Source of the DNA: Paludibacter sp.
GTDB lineage: Bacteria; Bacteroidota; Bacteroidia; Bacteroidales; Paludibacteraceae
Direction: 5' to 3'
Assembly: GCA_010365115.1 (NCBI GenBank)
Contig: JAAFGX010000001.1
Coordinates: 62,001-126,000, forward strand
DNA: 64,000 nucleotides
Shown piece by piece: positions 44,764-55,217 of the stretch. Under the pieces are notes generated by a model that searched no databases, was not told where the DNA came from, and was given only the letters and a program-made list of their open reading frames with translations. Both the position numbers and the translations under genes were made by a program. The number at the start of each line of letters is the position of its first letter. Positions within the stretch are counted from its first letter, which is position 1.

Positions 44764-46403
44764 TTATTGTTGAATACAGATTTTCGTTCTATGAATAACT
44801 CCATTTTCATTACGAGCCTCAACAATATAGAAACCGTTTGAAAGCGTTAAATTTACAGGCAATTTATCGTAACCTTTTGATTGATATGCAATTTTTCCTG
44901 ACATATCAATTACGCTGACAGTAAAATTACCTTCAGATTCAATTGTAAATAAACATTACTTGGAATAGGATAAATTTTGAAATTGTCAGCTATGTTATTA
45001 TTTAATCCAGAAGGAATTTGCGACCGCAACGCCACTATCTCCATACTTGTCACCGAGATAGTGGCTTTTCCGTTTATCATAACTATTGGCTCTGAGGTAG
45101 TTATGAATTGTTCACCACTCCGAATACGCGAGACTGTTAGACTAAGCAACGGAACATTTGCAAGTTCAGGTATATTTAGCGTTACAACTATGGTTTTTTC
45201 ATTGGCTGAATAATAGTTTAAAAACCTGTGCTCAGCATTCAAACCAGTTAGATTAACAATACCAATACCAAAACTCCCATCCAGATTTTTGGTTGTAGCC
45301 GAAATAATATCAGGTTCTTTCAGATATTTCCATTGCATATCAGAACTATACAAATAGGGTGTGCTGGTTGAGATTCTAAAAACTGAACCAACATCAAAAA
45401 TCTCATTCAACGCTTTGAAAACATAAAATCGACCCTGAAATATCGGATTTGAAGGAGTACCATCTTGAATAAATTGCCCTGATGACCAATGAGTAAAATG
45501 CGTTGCACCATGGTTTACGTCCGACAGATATTGTGCAGCTGAAATTGCTGGAAGCATCCAATTGGCATTGTTGTTCCCGGCATCGTCAGTAGCCGCCAAC
45601 GAAACCCACGATTCTTTGCCTGACGCCAAAGTGATATTTTGCATATAGGTACTGATTCCTAAACCATAGTCCTGCATACTAAAACCCTTTAGCGCCGCCA
45701 TAGCCGCTGGACTATTATTTATAGCGGTATAATACAAACTATCGTCACCTAATTTACAGTCGTAAGCCGCAACATGTGCTGCATCGATATGGTTTTTTGG
45801 AAAGAACTCGACAGTACTTGGTCCGATAATTCCTATATCCTTAAGTCCGTTACTATCAAAAAGTGTTCGTGCTGTTGTAATAGCATTAATCACATCCGAT
45901 GGCTCCATACGACAATTGGCGAATTGGCGAGTATTGGTTTTGTTTCGAATATCAAAATGAGTTACTTTATATCCGGCGTCCACCAAAGACTTAATTCTTG
46001 AAAAGTAATAAGCAGCTCTACCAAAAGCATTTGTACACGGATTACTAACGCCGTCATTTTCATTTAAGCCACCAGTAATAACTACGAATTTTACACCTGC
46101 ATCAACCATATAAGGAATCAGTTTATTGCTGAAATACTTTGATTTTAAATCATTTTCGGGCCATGGACGTACAATCGTAAATTTACTTTCAGTAATAAAT
46201 TTCGACATAAAATATCGCTTATCAGATTCGCTGGAATTTATCCATAAATCCCAATCACCATAATTAAGCGTATTAAAACCAGTCCCTTGAAAGGTTTGAG
46301 CTGGTTTTGATCCGACAGTTATAGTAGTCTGGGAATAAGTAGTTTGCCTATGAAAAATAAGTAAAAAGAGTATAGCTTTTAACAATTTGAATTTACTTTT
46401 CAT
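44764..46403 (-). pseudogene. GH30-like secreted protein with altered catalytic motif and frameshifted sorting domain
   Basis: Signal peptide (residues 1-25), then a GH30-like barrel and beta domain to about residue 465. Where the paralogues at 59435-62998 have NEP with the acid/base Glu, this protein has FDIRNKTN (Lys155, codon AAA, one change from GAA). The nucleophile segment WMTEA is WVSLAA. The main frame stops at 44910 after NFKIYPIPSNVYLQ, but the neighbouring frame continues IESEGNFTVSVIDMSGK to [11 protein letters not shown] and a stop at 44764. That is a complete T9SS sorting domain, displaced by one base near 44945-44955. Confidence 0.75.
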
Positions 46404-46464
46404 AATCTATTTATTCAAGCATTGAGATTTTCTATTGTAAATTTGTTATCTAAGATATTTGCAC

Positions 46465-48549
46465 TTAATACTTCCAAACTGCAATGCCGGCAGGCTCAAG
46501 ATTTTCAGAACCAATAATAAGTTTTTTGATAGTTGTTGACGGTATTTTAGCTGATTCACTACTGTAGTTAATAGCCACGCCAAAACCATCGCGGTAATCA
46601 ACAACCATCCCTTGTGGTAATTCAACAAATGGAATTTCATTTTTTTGAAATAATAATTTCATAACATTTCGTTCCATAATGCCATTTTCGGTGCTTACAC
46701 CTATAAACGTGACTGTTCCTTTTCCTAATTTATGATTTGTCACCGCAGCTTTACCTTTATAAAACTGATCGGAATAACTAGCCCAAACTTCCGTTTCCGG
46801 CATTGGCGAAATTATATCTGCCCAATTGTTCCACTTAAATTTCTCGTTTTGCAACTCTACAGTCCCAAAAATATTTTCAGGTAAGTTATCATATTTATCA
46901 ACAGACCCTCCTATCAATTTACTAATTTTAGCCGCCCATTTTGCTTCATATAAATTACCATTGACATCCTTTTGTCCACTACGAACAGTAAGTACTAGAT
47001 GACCTCCATCTAAAACATATTTTTCCCATTCTTGGCATAATTTATCAGAAACGAGCTGATAACTCGGCGCCACAATAACTTTGTATTTAGAAAAATCGCT
47101 CACAGAATCCAGAAAATCAACAGGACAATTCAATGATTTTAAATTGGCATATAATTTATACTGATGTTGCAAATAACTCCATTTTATATTTTGAGCTTGA
47201 ATTTGTTGATCCCATAGATTATCAAGACTAAACATAAATCCTACTCTACGTAATTCATAATCTGATGGATTTTTTGCATCAGGTTCATATAGTTCACGTA
47301 CTTTTTTCATATCCTTAATAAACTGAATCCATTCCAGTCCACCTGGAGTATCGGTCACTCCATCCGGACCAACCATACCAGTATAGTATTGTTCTGCTCC
47401 ATTTAGAGGTTGTCGAAAACGATATGCACATGCAAATTTCAGATTTCCTACAAATGCATTCCATAAGTAAGCCGTAGGCGTACCAGGAAGTAGCAATGAA
47501 GTAGAATTTCCCCAATTTACTTGACCAGGCTGCAACTCCATAACACCTGTAATGCCGTTACACGATCTGAAATAATCATTTGCCCATGATATTTTCCACC
47601 AATCGCCCATACGAAAACCATTGGTTCCAGAACCAGTACTAAACCCTGAAACCGGATAAGCAGTGTACGAAATGAAATCTAAATCTTTATTACGCCATGG
47701 ATCAACCGGATCGTGTTCATACATAAAATTAGTAGTAACAAACTGGCTTTTGTCAACATACTTTTTTAGAATTACATTTTGCATTGAAACAAAACTGGCA
47801 CATTCATCAGCAGAAAACCTTTTAAAATCGAGTATGGAATGTGGGCTTGCTGGGCTGCTAATAAGACGCAAAGGATTAGGTAATTCTATTTGATTGAAAT
47901 TATTGTACATTCCACTCCAAAATGTGCCACCCCATGTTTTGTTTAATTTATCGATTGAGCCGTATTTGTTTTTAAGCCAAACTCGAAAATTCTTTTCTAC
48001 CGAAGGACCATAATCAATCACTCCATAGTGCGATGGTTCATTATCAATTTGCCAACCCCAAATACGCCTATCGTTTCCATAATGTTTTGCCATTTCAAGT
48101 ACAATTTTAGATACTAATTGTCGGTATTTTGGACTTGACCAAGAGCATTGCTGTCTTGTTCCATGCGATGCTTTTACGCCATTATCTTTCACCAAAAGCA
48201 CTTCGGGATATTTTTGTGTTAACCAAGCCGGTGGCGTAGGTGATGGTGTGCACATAATAACCTTTAAACCATGTTTGTGAGCTAACTCCAGAGCTGCATC
48301 AAGCCATTTGAAGTCGTACTTTCCTTCAGTAGGTTCGAGCATTGCCCAACTAAATTCTGCAAAATGTGTAAACTCGTAGCCACGTGCTGCAATATTTGCC
48401 AAATCTCTATTCCATTGTGTTGGAGACCAATTTTCAGGATAGTAATACACACCTGTTTCCATTAGTTTTTCTTTTGGGAAAAACTCCTGTGATTTTATAT
48501 CGTAGGCACTGATTATTAGAATCAGAATCATGCAATAAATAGATTTCAT
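46465..48549 (-). CDS. Beta-galactosidase, GH42
   Basis: 694 aa. Removes terminal beta-linked galactose. Signal peptide (residues 1-20, cleaved around IKSQ). TIM barrel with acid/base Glu171 in WGWQIDNEPSHYG and nucleophile Glu338 in GVMELQPGQVNWG. A beta-galactosidase trimerisation-like domain (about 430-620) and a small C-terminal domain follow. Length and domain order match family norms. It lies between the GH30-like pseudogene and the GH29-GH16 fusion, all on one strand. Confidence 0.92.
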   Translation of the reverse strand: MKSIYCMILILIISAYDIKSQEFFPKEKLMETGVYYYPENWSPTQWNRDLANIAARGYEFTHFAEFSWAMLEPTEGKYDFKWLDAALELAHKHGLKVIMCTPSPTPPAWLTQKYPEVLLVKDNGVKASHGTRQQCSWSSPKYRQLVSKIVLEMAKHYGNDRRIWGWQIDNEPSHYGVIDYGPSVEKNFRVWLKNKYGSIDKLNKTWGGTFWSGMYNNFNQIELPNPLRLISSPASPHSILDFKRFSADECASFVSMQNVILKKYVDKSQFVTTNFMYEHDPVDPWRNKDLDFISYTAYPVSGFSTGSGTNGFRMGDWWKISWANDYFRSCNGITGVMELQPGQVNWGNSTSLLLPGTPTAYLWNAFVGNLKFACAYRFRQPLNGAEQYYTGMVGPDGVTDTPGGLEWIQFIKDMKKVRELYEPDAKNPSDYELRRVGFMFSLDNLWDQQIQAQNIKWSYLQHQYKLYANLKSLNCPVDFLDSVSDFSKYKVIVAPSYQLVSDKLCQEWEKYVLDGGHLVLTVRSGQKDVNGNLYEAKWAAKISKLIGGSVDKYDNLPENIFGTVELQNEKFKWNNWADIISPMPETEVWASYSDQFYKGKAAVTNHKLGKGTVTFIGVSTENGIMERNVMKLLFQKNEIPFVELPQGMVVDYRDGFGVAINYSSESAKIPSTTIKKLIIGSENLEPAGIAVWKY

Positions 48550-48624
48550 ACTGTATTTTTTATATACTTTGTTCGTGATAAATTGACATCTACAATACAG
48601 AGAAAATACCTCTACAACATTTAA

Positions 48625-50748
48625 TTAGTCGAGCGAATACATTCTCACATAATCCACTTTATATTCCATAGGGAAGATTTTGTCATCAATACCTTTCTGA
48701 CCACCCCAAGAACCCCCAATTGCAAGGTTAATGAGTAAAAATTGTGGAGAATCAAAAGGCCATTCGCCGACTCCCTCGTTTTTCCGATTACATGTAAAAT
48801 AAAGTTTGTCATCGAAAAAGAAATCCATGCGATCCTTGTACCAATCTACAGCATAAATATGAAAACCTGCAGATGGATTTTCAACATTAAAAGTTCCACC
48901 ACGTGGATTTCCTTTGGTCCAGTTATAATCACGTGTGTGAACATTGGCATGGATTTTATTCGGATCAAAACCGACAAACTCCATGATATCTATTTCACCA
49001 CAGGCTGGCCATTTTCCGTTAGAATTACTAAATTCTGTTCCCAATGTCCAGATTGCAGGCCAAACGCCAACACCATGTGGTATTTGAGCACGAACTTCGA
49101 TTCTACCTCTTGTAAACTCATGTTTTCCCTGTGTATTAAGACAGGCCGATGTATATTTACCTTCTCTGTAATTTTCTTTTCGAGCGGTAATAATTAAGTT
49201 TCCATTTTCAACACGTGCATTTTCTAATCTGTTTTTGGTGTAATATTGCTTTTCGTCATTCCGAACCATCCCCTCTTCACAAACCCATTTTGTTGAATCA
49301 GGCAAACCTTTATAATTAAACTCGTCGGACCATACTAATTTTTTCAATATTTTAGGAGACTTTATACCTACGCTATTTTTAATTTTATATACCCATGCAT
49401 ATTCACTTGGATTGTTATTAGGAGTAACAGCCGGTGGAGTGATGAAAAGTCTTCCACCAGAAACATTGTACTTTATTTTCTCATCTAGACCCAACATTTT
49501 TACTGATTCGCAACTATTCACTCCTTCAATAACGAGTTGTTTGCTATTCCAACCAGTGACAATTAAATATAAATCGTTACCCTTTGTAGTAAAAAATAAA
49601 TTGCTTTCATTATTAACTCTGGGTGCTTTATTCCAAATTCTCGTATCATAAATAGCCTCCCCGTTTATTTTAAGCCAATTACCAATATCGGTCAACCGTT
49701 GTTGCATTACTACTGGAATAAGCCCATCGGAAGTTGGCCCTATGTTAAGTAATAAATTTCCTCCAGTAGATACTTTTTTAATTAACATGTGGATGAGTTG
49801 TTCAGAAGTACTGTAATCTTCCAAGTTTTCCATTTTGTTATAACCAAATGAATTACCTATTCCACGACATTCTTCCCAAGGTCGTGAATGTGTTGTAAGT
49901 GATGTGCCTTGAAGCACTTCATCGTATTCGGTAGTATAAAATCCACCATGCTTGCTTCGGGTTTCTTTTCCCCAACGGTCGTTTACCACAATACTTTCTT
50001 TAACTTCAGACTCGTTATACAACCACGCCAGAAAATCGACACTCTTATATTTTTCAGATGGAAAATCCCATTCACCATCAGTCCACAACATATCAGGTTT
50101 ATAGCGGGTTACCAAATCTTTCATCTGAGGAATCATGTGTTCGTCGACATATTTTTCTGTATTACTATACATATAGGGATGATACCACTCCAACAATGAA
50201 TAATAAAAACCCATTCGCATACCTTTTCTTTTCACCTCTTTTGACAACTCACCACATAAATCGCGATGTGCACCAATATCGACCGAATTCCAATTTACAC
50301 TTTGTGCACTTGGCCAAAGTGTAAAACCATCGTGATGTTTTGAAGTAAGCACCACATATTTTGCTCCAGCATTTTTAAACAAATCAGCCCAAATATTCGG
50401 GTCGAAATTGGTTGCTTTGAATTGTGTTGCAAAGTCTTGATACTTGAAATTCTTGCCATATACACTATCATGGTATGCTTTAAAGTACTGATTTCCACTT
50501 TGAACTTTGTTCCAATAATGTTCAGCATATCGCTGCGCACCATCACCTTTAGGAACGTTTACCGGTGCCCAGGCAGGCACACTGTAAACACCCCAATGTA
50601 TAAAAATTCCAAATTTTGCATTTTGGAACCAACCAGGGATAGGCCTGCTATCAATTGACTCCCAAGTAGGCATGTACTTGTTTTGTGAACTGACTAAATT
50701 GTTATTTAACAACAAGGTAATAATCAATAAAAATAATGTTTTTCGCAT
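48625..50748 (-). CDS. GH29 alpha-L-fucosidase fused to GH16 endo-hydrolase
   Basis: 707 aa from ATG 50748 (MRKTLFLLIITLLL signal peptide; an upstream frame adds 17 codons without signal features). Residues 25-455 are a GH29 fucosidase: GIFIHWGVYSVPAW, SKHHDGFTLWPS, and DMLWTDGEWDFP with the predicted nucleophile Asp224. Residues about 468-707 are a GH16 barrel: LVWSDEFNYKGLPD, KYTSACLNTQGKHEFTRGRI, and the active-site motif GEIDIMEFVG with Glu585, Asp587 and Glu590. The linker (about 455-467) is short. GH16 of this type cuts beta-1,3-glucans or beta-galactans. The combination should debranch fucose and cut the backbone of one polymer (inference). Confidence 0.9.
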   Translation of the reverse strand: MRKTLFLLIITLLLNNNLVSSQNKYMPTWESIDSRPIPGWFQNAKFGIFIHWGVYSVPAWAPVNVPKGDGAQRYAEHYWNKVQSGNQYFKAYHDSVYGKNFKYQDFATQFKATNFDPNIWADLFKNAGAKYVVLTSKHHDGFTLWPSAQSVNWNSVDIGAHRDLCGELSKEVKRKGMRMGFYYSLLEWYHPYMYSNTEKYVDEHMIPQMKDLVTRYKPDMLWTDGEWDFPSEKYKSVDFLAWLYNESEVKESIVVNDRWGKETRSKHGGFYTTEYDEVLQGTSLTTHSRPWEECRGIGNSFGYNKMENLEDYSTSEQLIHMLIKKVSTGGNLLLNIGPTSDGLIPVVMQQRLTDIGNWLKINGEAIYDTRIWNKAPRVNNESNLFFTTKGNDLYLIVTGWNSKQLVIEGVNSCESVKMLGLDEKIKYNVSGGRLFITPPAVTPNNNPSEYAWVYKIKNSVGIKSPKILKKLVWSDEFNYKGLPDSTKWVCEEGMVRNDEKQYYTKNRLENARVENGNLIITARKENYREGKYTSACLNTQGKHEFTRGRIEVRAQIPHGVGVWPAIWTLGTEFSNSNGKWPACGEIDIMEFVGFDPNKIHANVHTRDYNWTKGNPRGGTFNVENPSAGFHIYAVDWYKDRMDFFFDDKLYFTCNRKNEGVGEWPFDSPQFLLINLAIGGSWGGQKGIDDKIFPMEYKVDYVRMYSLD

Positions 50749-50932
50749 TTTTGTTCTTTTTTTAATACCTGACCACATCAATTTGAGATATGCTATCAAG
50801 TCCGTTATTTATTTAATTAAATGTTTTCAATTTTAGTTTTATGTTTCGAAAAATAAAAAAATAATTTTCTCATTATCCTTTCAAAACACAATCTGGCTTA
50901 ACATCGTAATACTAAAAATTAATTTAGTGAAT

Positions 50933-51336
50933 TTACATTTTTACCACAAAAGCAAAGCCACCGTTTTCTTGCATGGTGATTTCTAAAGGTTTGGTTTCAA
51001 TTATTTTACAATTAATTATTCCCAAACGATTCAAGTCGTTCTTCAAATCGGTATAAACATGAATATTACCGCCTTTTATATTTGGCAACTTCAATGAAAC
51101 TTTTCGGGCTTTACCTGCGTTGATTCCGGCAATAAACCAGGTGTTCCCTTTTCTACGGGCCATACAACAGTATTCACCAGGGTAGCCAGCAAGAAGACGG
51201 GTTTCGTCCCATGTCGAAGTTAGTTGGGTTAAAATGGTTTTGCCACCGAATTCAGCAAGGCTTCAGGCGTGTCGGAAATTCCTTGCCAGCCCGACTCGAA
51301 GATTACTGACAGTGCCAATTCATGTGCCATGGTGGT
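50933..51336 (-). pseudogene. GH97 C-terminal remnant with frameshift
   Basis: Two frames together give a GH97-like C-terminus. The first (from about 51330) reads AHELALSVIFESGWQGISD, then a stop. The second, shifted by one or two bases near 51250, reads TILTQLTSTWDETRLLAGYP, then ARRKGNTWFIAGINAG, and ends IETKPLEITMQENGGFAFVV. The matching region in intact GH97 enzymes is the end of a protein of about 650 aa; the catalytic barrel is missing. It lies between the fusion fucosidase and the simple GH29 gene. Confidence 0.8.
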
Positions 51337-51420
51337 TGTTTATATTTTCGAACTAAAGTTAACCGGTGTATAATCTTCGTAGTACACGAAAGCTTAAGAA
51401 AAAAAACGACATTCATAAAT

Positions 51421-52779
51421 TTATTTTTTGGTGTCCGAAAGTTTGAATTTTACCACCGTATCAATTTCATCATCCAACTGATAAGTACCATTTGATGAAG
51501 GTCCCAAATTGAAAAACACATCGTTTTCGTCGATGTATGACCTTTTACCATTCCAGTATGTACCGATAAACATCTCGCGATCATCACTCAACATTTTTCC
51601 ATTGCAAATTTTCCCTTTCATACCAGGCATATAGTATTGACCCATATTTGAATCAGTTATGTGTGCAAAAAGGGTATCGCCTTTCATCGTAAATCTTCCC
51701 CATTCGGGTTTTGAAAGAGGTGCAGAACCACAACCATATATACTTTCACTATTTATGTCCATCCATTCACCTACTTTAGACAAAACATCGAGCGATTTTT
51801 TAGGAATTCTTCCTTTGGCATCGGGACCAACATTGAGTAGTAGATTCCCATTTTTGCTCACAACATTTACAAGGGCTCTAATCACATCTTTGTCAGTTTT
51901 GTAATGATTGTCAGCACTATAACCCCAATCATTATTTAAAGTGATACAGGCTTCCCAAGGCACATTACGCCCCAATTGATCTAGAATTGGATGCGCAGGT
52001 ATTATTTGTTCTGGGCCTTCAAAGTCACCAGCATACTCTTCTGGTTTTGCCAATTCAATATTTCCTCCTAAACGATTATCTAAAATTATTTCGGGTTGTA
52101 ATTTCTTCACCATTCTTACCAATTCAGTCGCTTTCCATTTCTCTCCAGAGTATTCGGCCCATGAATAATCAAACCACATTACATCAATTTTTCCATAGTT
52201 GGTAAGCAATTCACTCACCTGATTTTGCATATAAGTGGTGTAATTATCCCAATTGAACTTCTTTTTTGAATATTCTTTATTACCATTCATGGGATGATTT
52301 CCAACGTTTGGATAATCAGGATGATGCCAGTCGATAAGCGAATAATAAAATCCCACTTTAAGTCCTTCGGCACGAAACGCATCAACAAATTCACGTATCA
52401 AATCTCTGCCAGCTGGCGAATTCACTGATTTATAATCGGTATATTTGCTATCGAACATACAAAAACCATCGTGGTGTTTTGCAGTCATAATGGCATATTT
52501 CATTCCCGCTTTTTTAGCAGCACGAGCCCATTCGCGAGGATTGTATTCGGTGGGATTAAATGCATCGACATATTTTTGATAGTTTTCTGCCGAAATATGT
52601 TCATTCGTTTGTACCCATTCACCACGTGCAGGTATAGCATACACACCCCAATGGATAAACATTCCGAACCTTGCATCGCGAAACCATTTAGTACGATCTT
52701 CACGTTGTTGATACACATCCTGTGAAAACAATTGAAAGCTAAACATGATACTAATTGCGAATAAAATTATTTTTTTCAT
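51421..52779 (-). CDS. Alpha-L-fucosidase, GH29
   Basis: 452 aa. Removes alpha-linked fucose. Signal peptide (residues 1-20, ending LFSQ). Barrel motifs: MFIHWGVYAIPARGEW, TAKHHDGFCMFDS, and the nucleophile Asp204 in DVMWFDYSW. The C-terminal beta-sandwich is shorter than in the fusion protein. Its start overlaps the end of the GH31 gene by 4 nt, so the two are translationally coupled and probably used together. Confidence 0.92.
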   Translation of the reverse strand: MKKIILFAISIMFSFQLFSQDVYQQREDRTKWFRDARFGMFIHWGVYAIPARGEWVQTNEHISAENYQKYVDAFNPTEYNPREWARAAKKAGMKYAIMTAKHHDGFCMFDSKYTDYKSVNSPAGRDLIREFVDAFRAEGLKVGFYYSLIDWHHPDYPNVGNHPMNGNKEYSKKKFNWDNYTTYMQNQVSELLTNYGKIDVMWFDYSWAEYSGEKWKATELVRMVKKLQPEIILDNRLGGNIELAKPEEYAGDFEGPEQIIPAHPILDQLGRNVPWEACITLNNDWGYSADNHYKTDKDVIRALVNVVSKNGNLLLNVGPDAKGRIPKKSLDVLSKVGEWMDINSESIYGCGSAPLSKPEWGRFTMKGDTLFAHITDSNMGQYYMPGMKGKICNGKMLSDDREMFIGTYWNGKRSYIDENDVFFNLGPSSNGTYQLDDEIDTVVKFKLSDTKK

Positions 52780-55175
52780 AATATTACTATTGTTTGTTTT
52801 GTACTTGTATTATCTTGATTTACTGATATTTTCATTATTCCATCTTCAAATTTCCACAGGTTTGTTTTAGCTCCATTCACGCTTATTTTTTTTGGCTTTT
52901 CCGCTAATACCACTTCAAAAATATAAGTGCGCGACGATGGCTTGCCCTTATAATTGCCCCTTGTGGGATGTATTGTTATTAGTGTACTTTTGCCTGTTTG
53001 TTCGCATTCAAATAGTGTTGATGCCCTTTTTCCGGTTTCGTATTCAAACGATACTCCATCGTCCTCGTATAAAGTATATTCGCATTTATTTTCCGGAAAT
53101 ACTTTTAACAATAGTGTGTCGAGCGTTTTTTCCCCAATATATTGTGTGGGCAACTGAAAAGGAGTTATCGAACCTGATTTTACAAAAATAAGTCCACCTC
53201 TGTTATCGGGTATCTTAGCATGAACGACATTGCCGCCTTTCATTTTTTGACCATTCCAAAAGTTTACCCAGTTACCTTCGGGCAGATAAATAGAATCGCT
53301 GAATACATTCACCAATAAATTTTGTCCAAACATATATTGATAGATGATATTGTCCACCTTTCGGTCGTTGGGAAACATCAGCGGCATGGCACGTAAAATA
53401 GGCATACCAGTTTCACTGCCTTCGATAGCAGCAGAGTAAATGTAGGGAAAAAGCGCATTTCGAAGCTGTGCATAATAACGGAAAGTTTCTTTTTCGATAG
53501 GTTTCATATACCATGGTTGATGCATGCTGTACCAACTATTAATTTGAACCCACGGCAGCAAAAAACCAAGGTGCAATCCGGCTTTGTTATCTTCAACACC
53601 TTCTAACACATCGGCCGAAGTATTTAAAAAACCACTTAATCCCAGGTTTAATTGGTCAAATAAAGCATTTTTCCCGCCACCATTATCGCCACTTGTCGAA
53701 GCTGACCAATGCTGCGCACCCGCATATCCACCGCAATAATGGTGAAATGAGCGTATTCCTTTGTGTTCCCTAAAGGTATTATACATTTGTTTTGGCAATA
53801 ATACCTGCGATAAATTATGCATGGTTTTGTCGGTTTGCCCATTAAAATAAACTCTATCGGGATGCTCATCGAGCGTACGTCCTGGGTCTAACTTAAATCC
53901 ATCCACACCGTTATCCATAAATTTTGTTAAATGGTCGAACCAATGTTCCTGTCCCGAGGGTTTTTTGCCTTCTTTTATTGCAATATGATCTTCCTCTTCG
54001 ATGGACAAATCGTGATCGATACAAAGCCACAATGCTAACTTAAAGCCTAAATTATGAAGTTTTGAAACAAAAAGAGTATTGCCTTCTTCTTTGGGATAAT
54101 ACGGTTCGTTCCACGAGGGTTCGCCCATAAATGAATTTTGATTCCAACGTTTTTTGGTTGAATAATCGTAGTATTTAGCCATCCACTGAGGCTCAATCCA
54201 AAATATATCAACAGGTATTTTTTCTTCGCGAAAACGTACCGCATCATCCAGCACGTCGAATTGATTTTGCATGGTATTACCGCCAAAAGCCAATCCATAA
54301 GCCCACTTAGGTAGCAAGTATGGTTTTCCGGTAATTGTAATAAACGATTTTAAAACACTTGGCATTGAATTACCAAACATTAAATAAAAATCAACAGATC
54401 CATCAGTGTTATATATCAGTAGTTTATCATTATCGAAGCGACCCACATCAAAATAATTTTTGGCTGTCGTGTTGTTGAAAATTCCCCAACCATCTGAACT
54501 CATTAAAAATGGCGATGGAATCTCGGTCTTTTGATAGGTAGCCCACATACGCAATGCTGTACCTCTGTGTTGTATGTTCGTACGACTTGTATTCCCACCA
54601 CCATAGAACCTTTCATCAGCTTTTAGCGAAATGCTATATACACTACTATTTTTAGTTTCGCCAACTTCTTCAAATTCAGTCTGTTTACCCGTGTAATCAA
54701 CATCTCCTATGATTCCACCACCTCTCTTGGCTTTGCCAAAATATTTATCCAATGATATCCCTAAGTTTTTACTAACTTCGTTAGTACCATCAAGAAGATT
54801 AATCTTATTTAATTGAATTTTATTGTTTTTATCTTTTACAGTTAACTCACCCGTTTTCTTATTTATTATTAATGAATAAGTTCCACTTTGTACTTCTACA
54901 CTCGTACTTGAACTAATGGTTTTTGGACTGATAATCTCCCAATCGGTTTTAAGAATACCATACCGTTCCATTAGACTTTCGCTAAATTCATTTTTGGATT
55001 CTAGGCGGACACGAAAAATATTGACATCGCAAACCTGAATTTGCAGGTAATTTCCATTATCAAGCTTTGTAACAATTTTTTGATTCGATGTTTGCGCCTG
55101 TGTCGAAACAATTACTGTCAAAAACATAACATTAAAAAAGAGCTGTTTGATAAATCGATTCATTATTTTAATCAT
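52776..55175 (-). CDS. GH31 family alpha-glycosidase
   Basis: 799 aa (795 if the ATG four codons in, MNRFIKQ, is used). GH31 enzymes release alpha-glucose or alpha-xylose, and some release alpha-galactose. Signal peptide ends TQAQ. Motifs in the 799-aa numbering: substrate region FWIEPQWMAKYYD (about 325-337), nucleophile Asp430 in DGFKLDPGRT, and acid/base Asp497 in STSGDNGG. The first motif differs from the classic alpha-glucosidase WxDM pattern, so the sugar specificity is open. It is coupled to the GH29 gene. Confidence 0.88.
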   Translation of the reverse strand: MIKIMNRFIKQLFFNVMFLTVIVSTQAQTSNQKIVTKLDNGNYLQIQVCDVNIFRVRLESKNEFSESLMERYGILKTDWEIISPKTISSSTSVEVQSGTYSLIINKKTGELTVKDKNNKIQLNKINLLDGTNEVSKNLGISLDKYFGKAKRGGGIIGDVDYTGKQTEFEEVGETKNSSVYSISLKADERFYGGGNTSRTNIQHRGTALRMWATYQKTEIPSPFLMSSDGWGIFNNTTAKNYFDVGRFDNDKLLIYNTDGSVDFYLMFGNSMPSVLKSFITITGKPYLLPKWAYGLAFGGNTMQNQFDVLDDAVRFREEKIPVDIFWIEPQWMAKYYDYSTKKRWNQNSFMGEPSWNEPYYPKEEGNTLFVSKLHNLGFKLALWLCIDHDLSIEEEDHIAIKEGKKPSGQEHWFDHLTKFMDNGVDGFKLDPGRTLDEHPDRVYFNGQTDKTMHNLSQVLLPKQMYNTFREHKGIRSFHHYCGGYAGAQHWSASTSGDNGGGKNALFDQLNLGLSGFLNTSADVLEGVEDNKAGLHLGFLLPWVQINSWYSMHQPWYMKPIEKETFRYYAQLRNALFPYIYSAAIEGSETGMPILRAMPLMFPNDRKVDNIIYQYMFGQNLLVNVFSDSIYLPEGNWVNFWNGQKMKGGNVVHAKIPDNRGGLIFVKSGSITPFQLPTQYIGEKTLDTLLLKVFPENKCEYTLYEDDGVSFEYETGKRASTLFECEQTGKSTLITIHPTRGNYKGKPSSRTYIFEVVLAEKPKKISVNGAKTNLWKFEDGIMKISVNQDNTSTKQTIVIL

Positions 55176-55217
55176 TAAATTTATAAAGAATTTTTTAAGT
55201 ATTTTCTATTGTTTAAA

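Noticed and set aside
48742-49197. Plus-strand ORF of 151 codons
   Set aside because: Lies opposite the GH16 domain, which has strong conserved motifs. It is a shadow frame.
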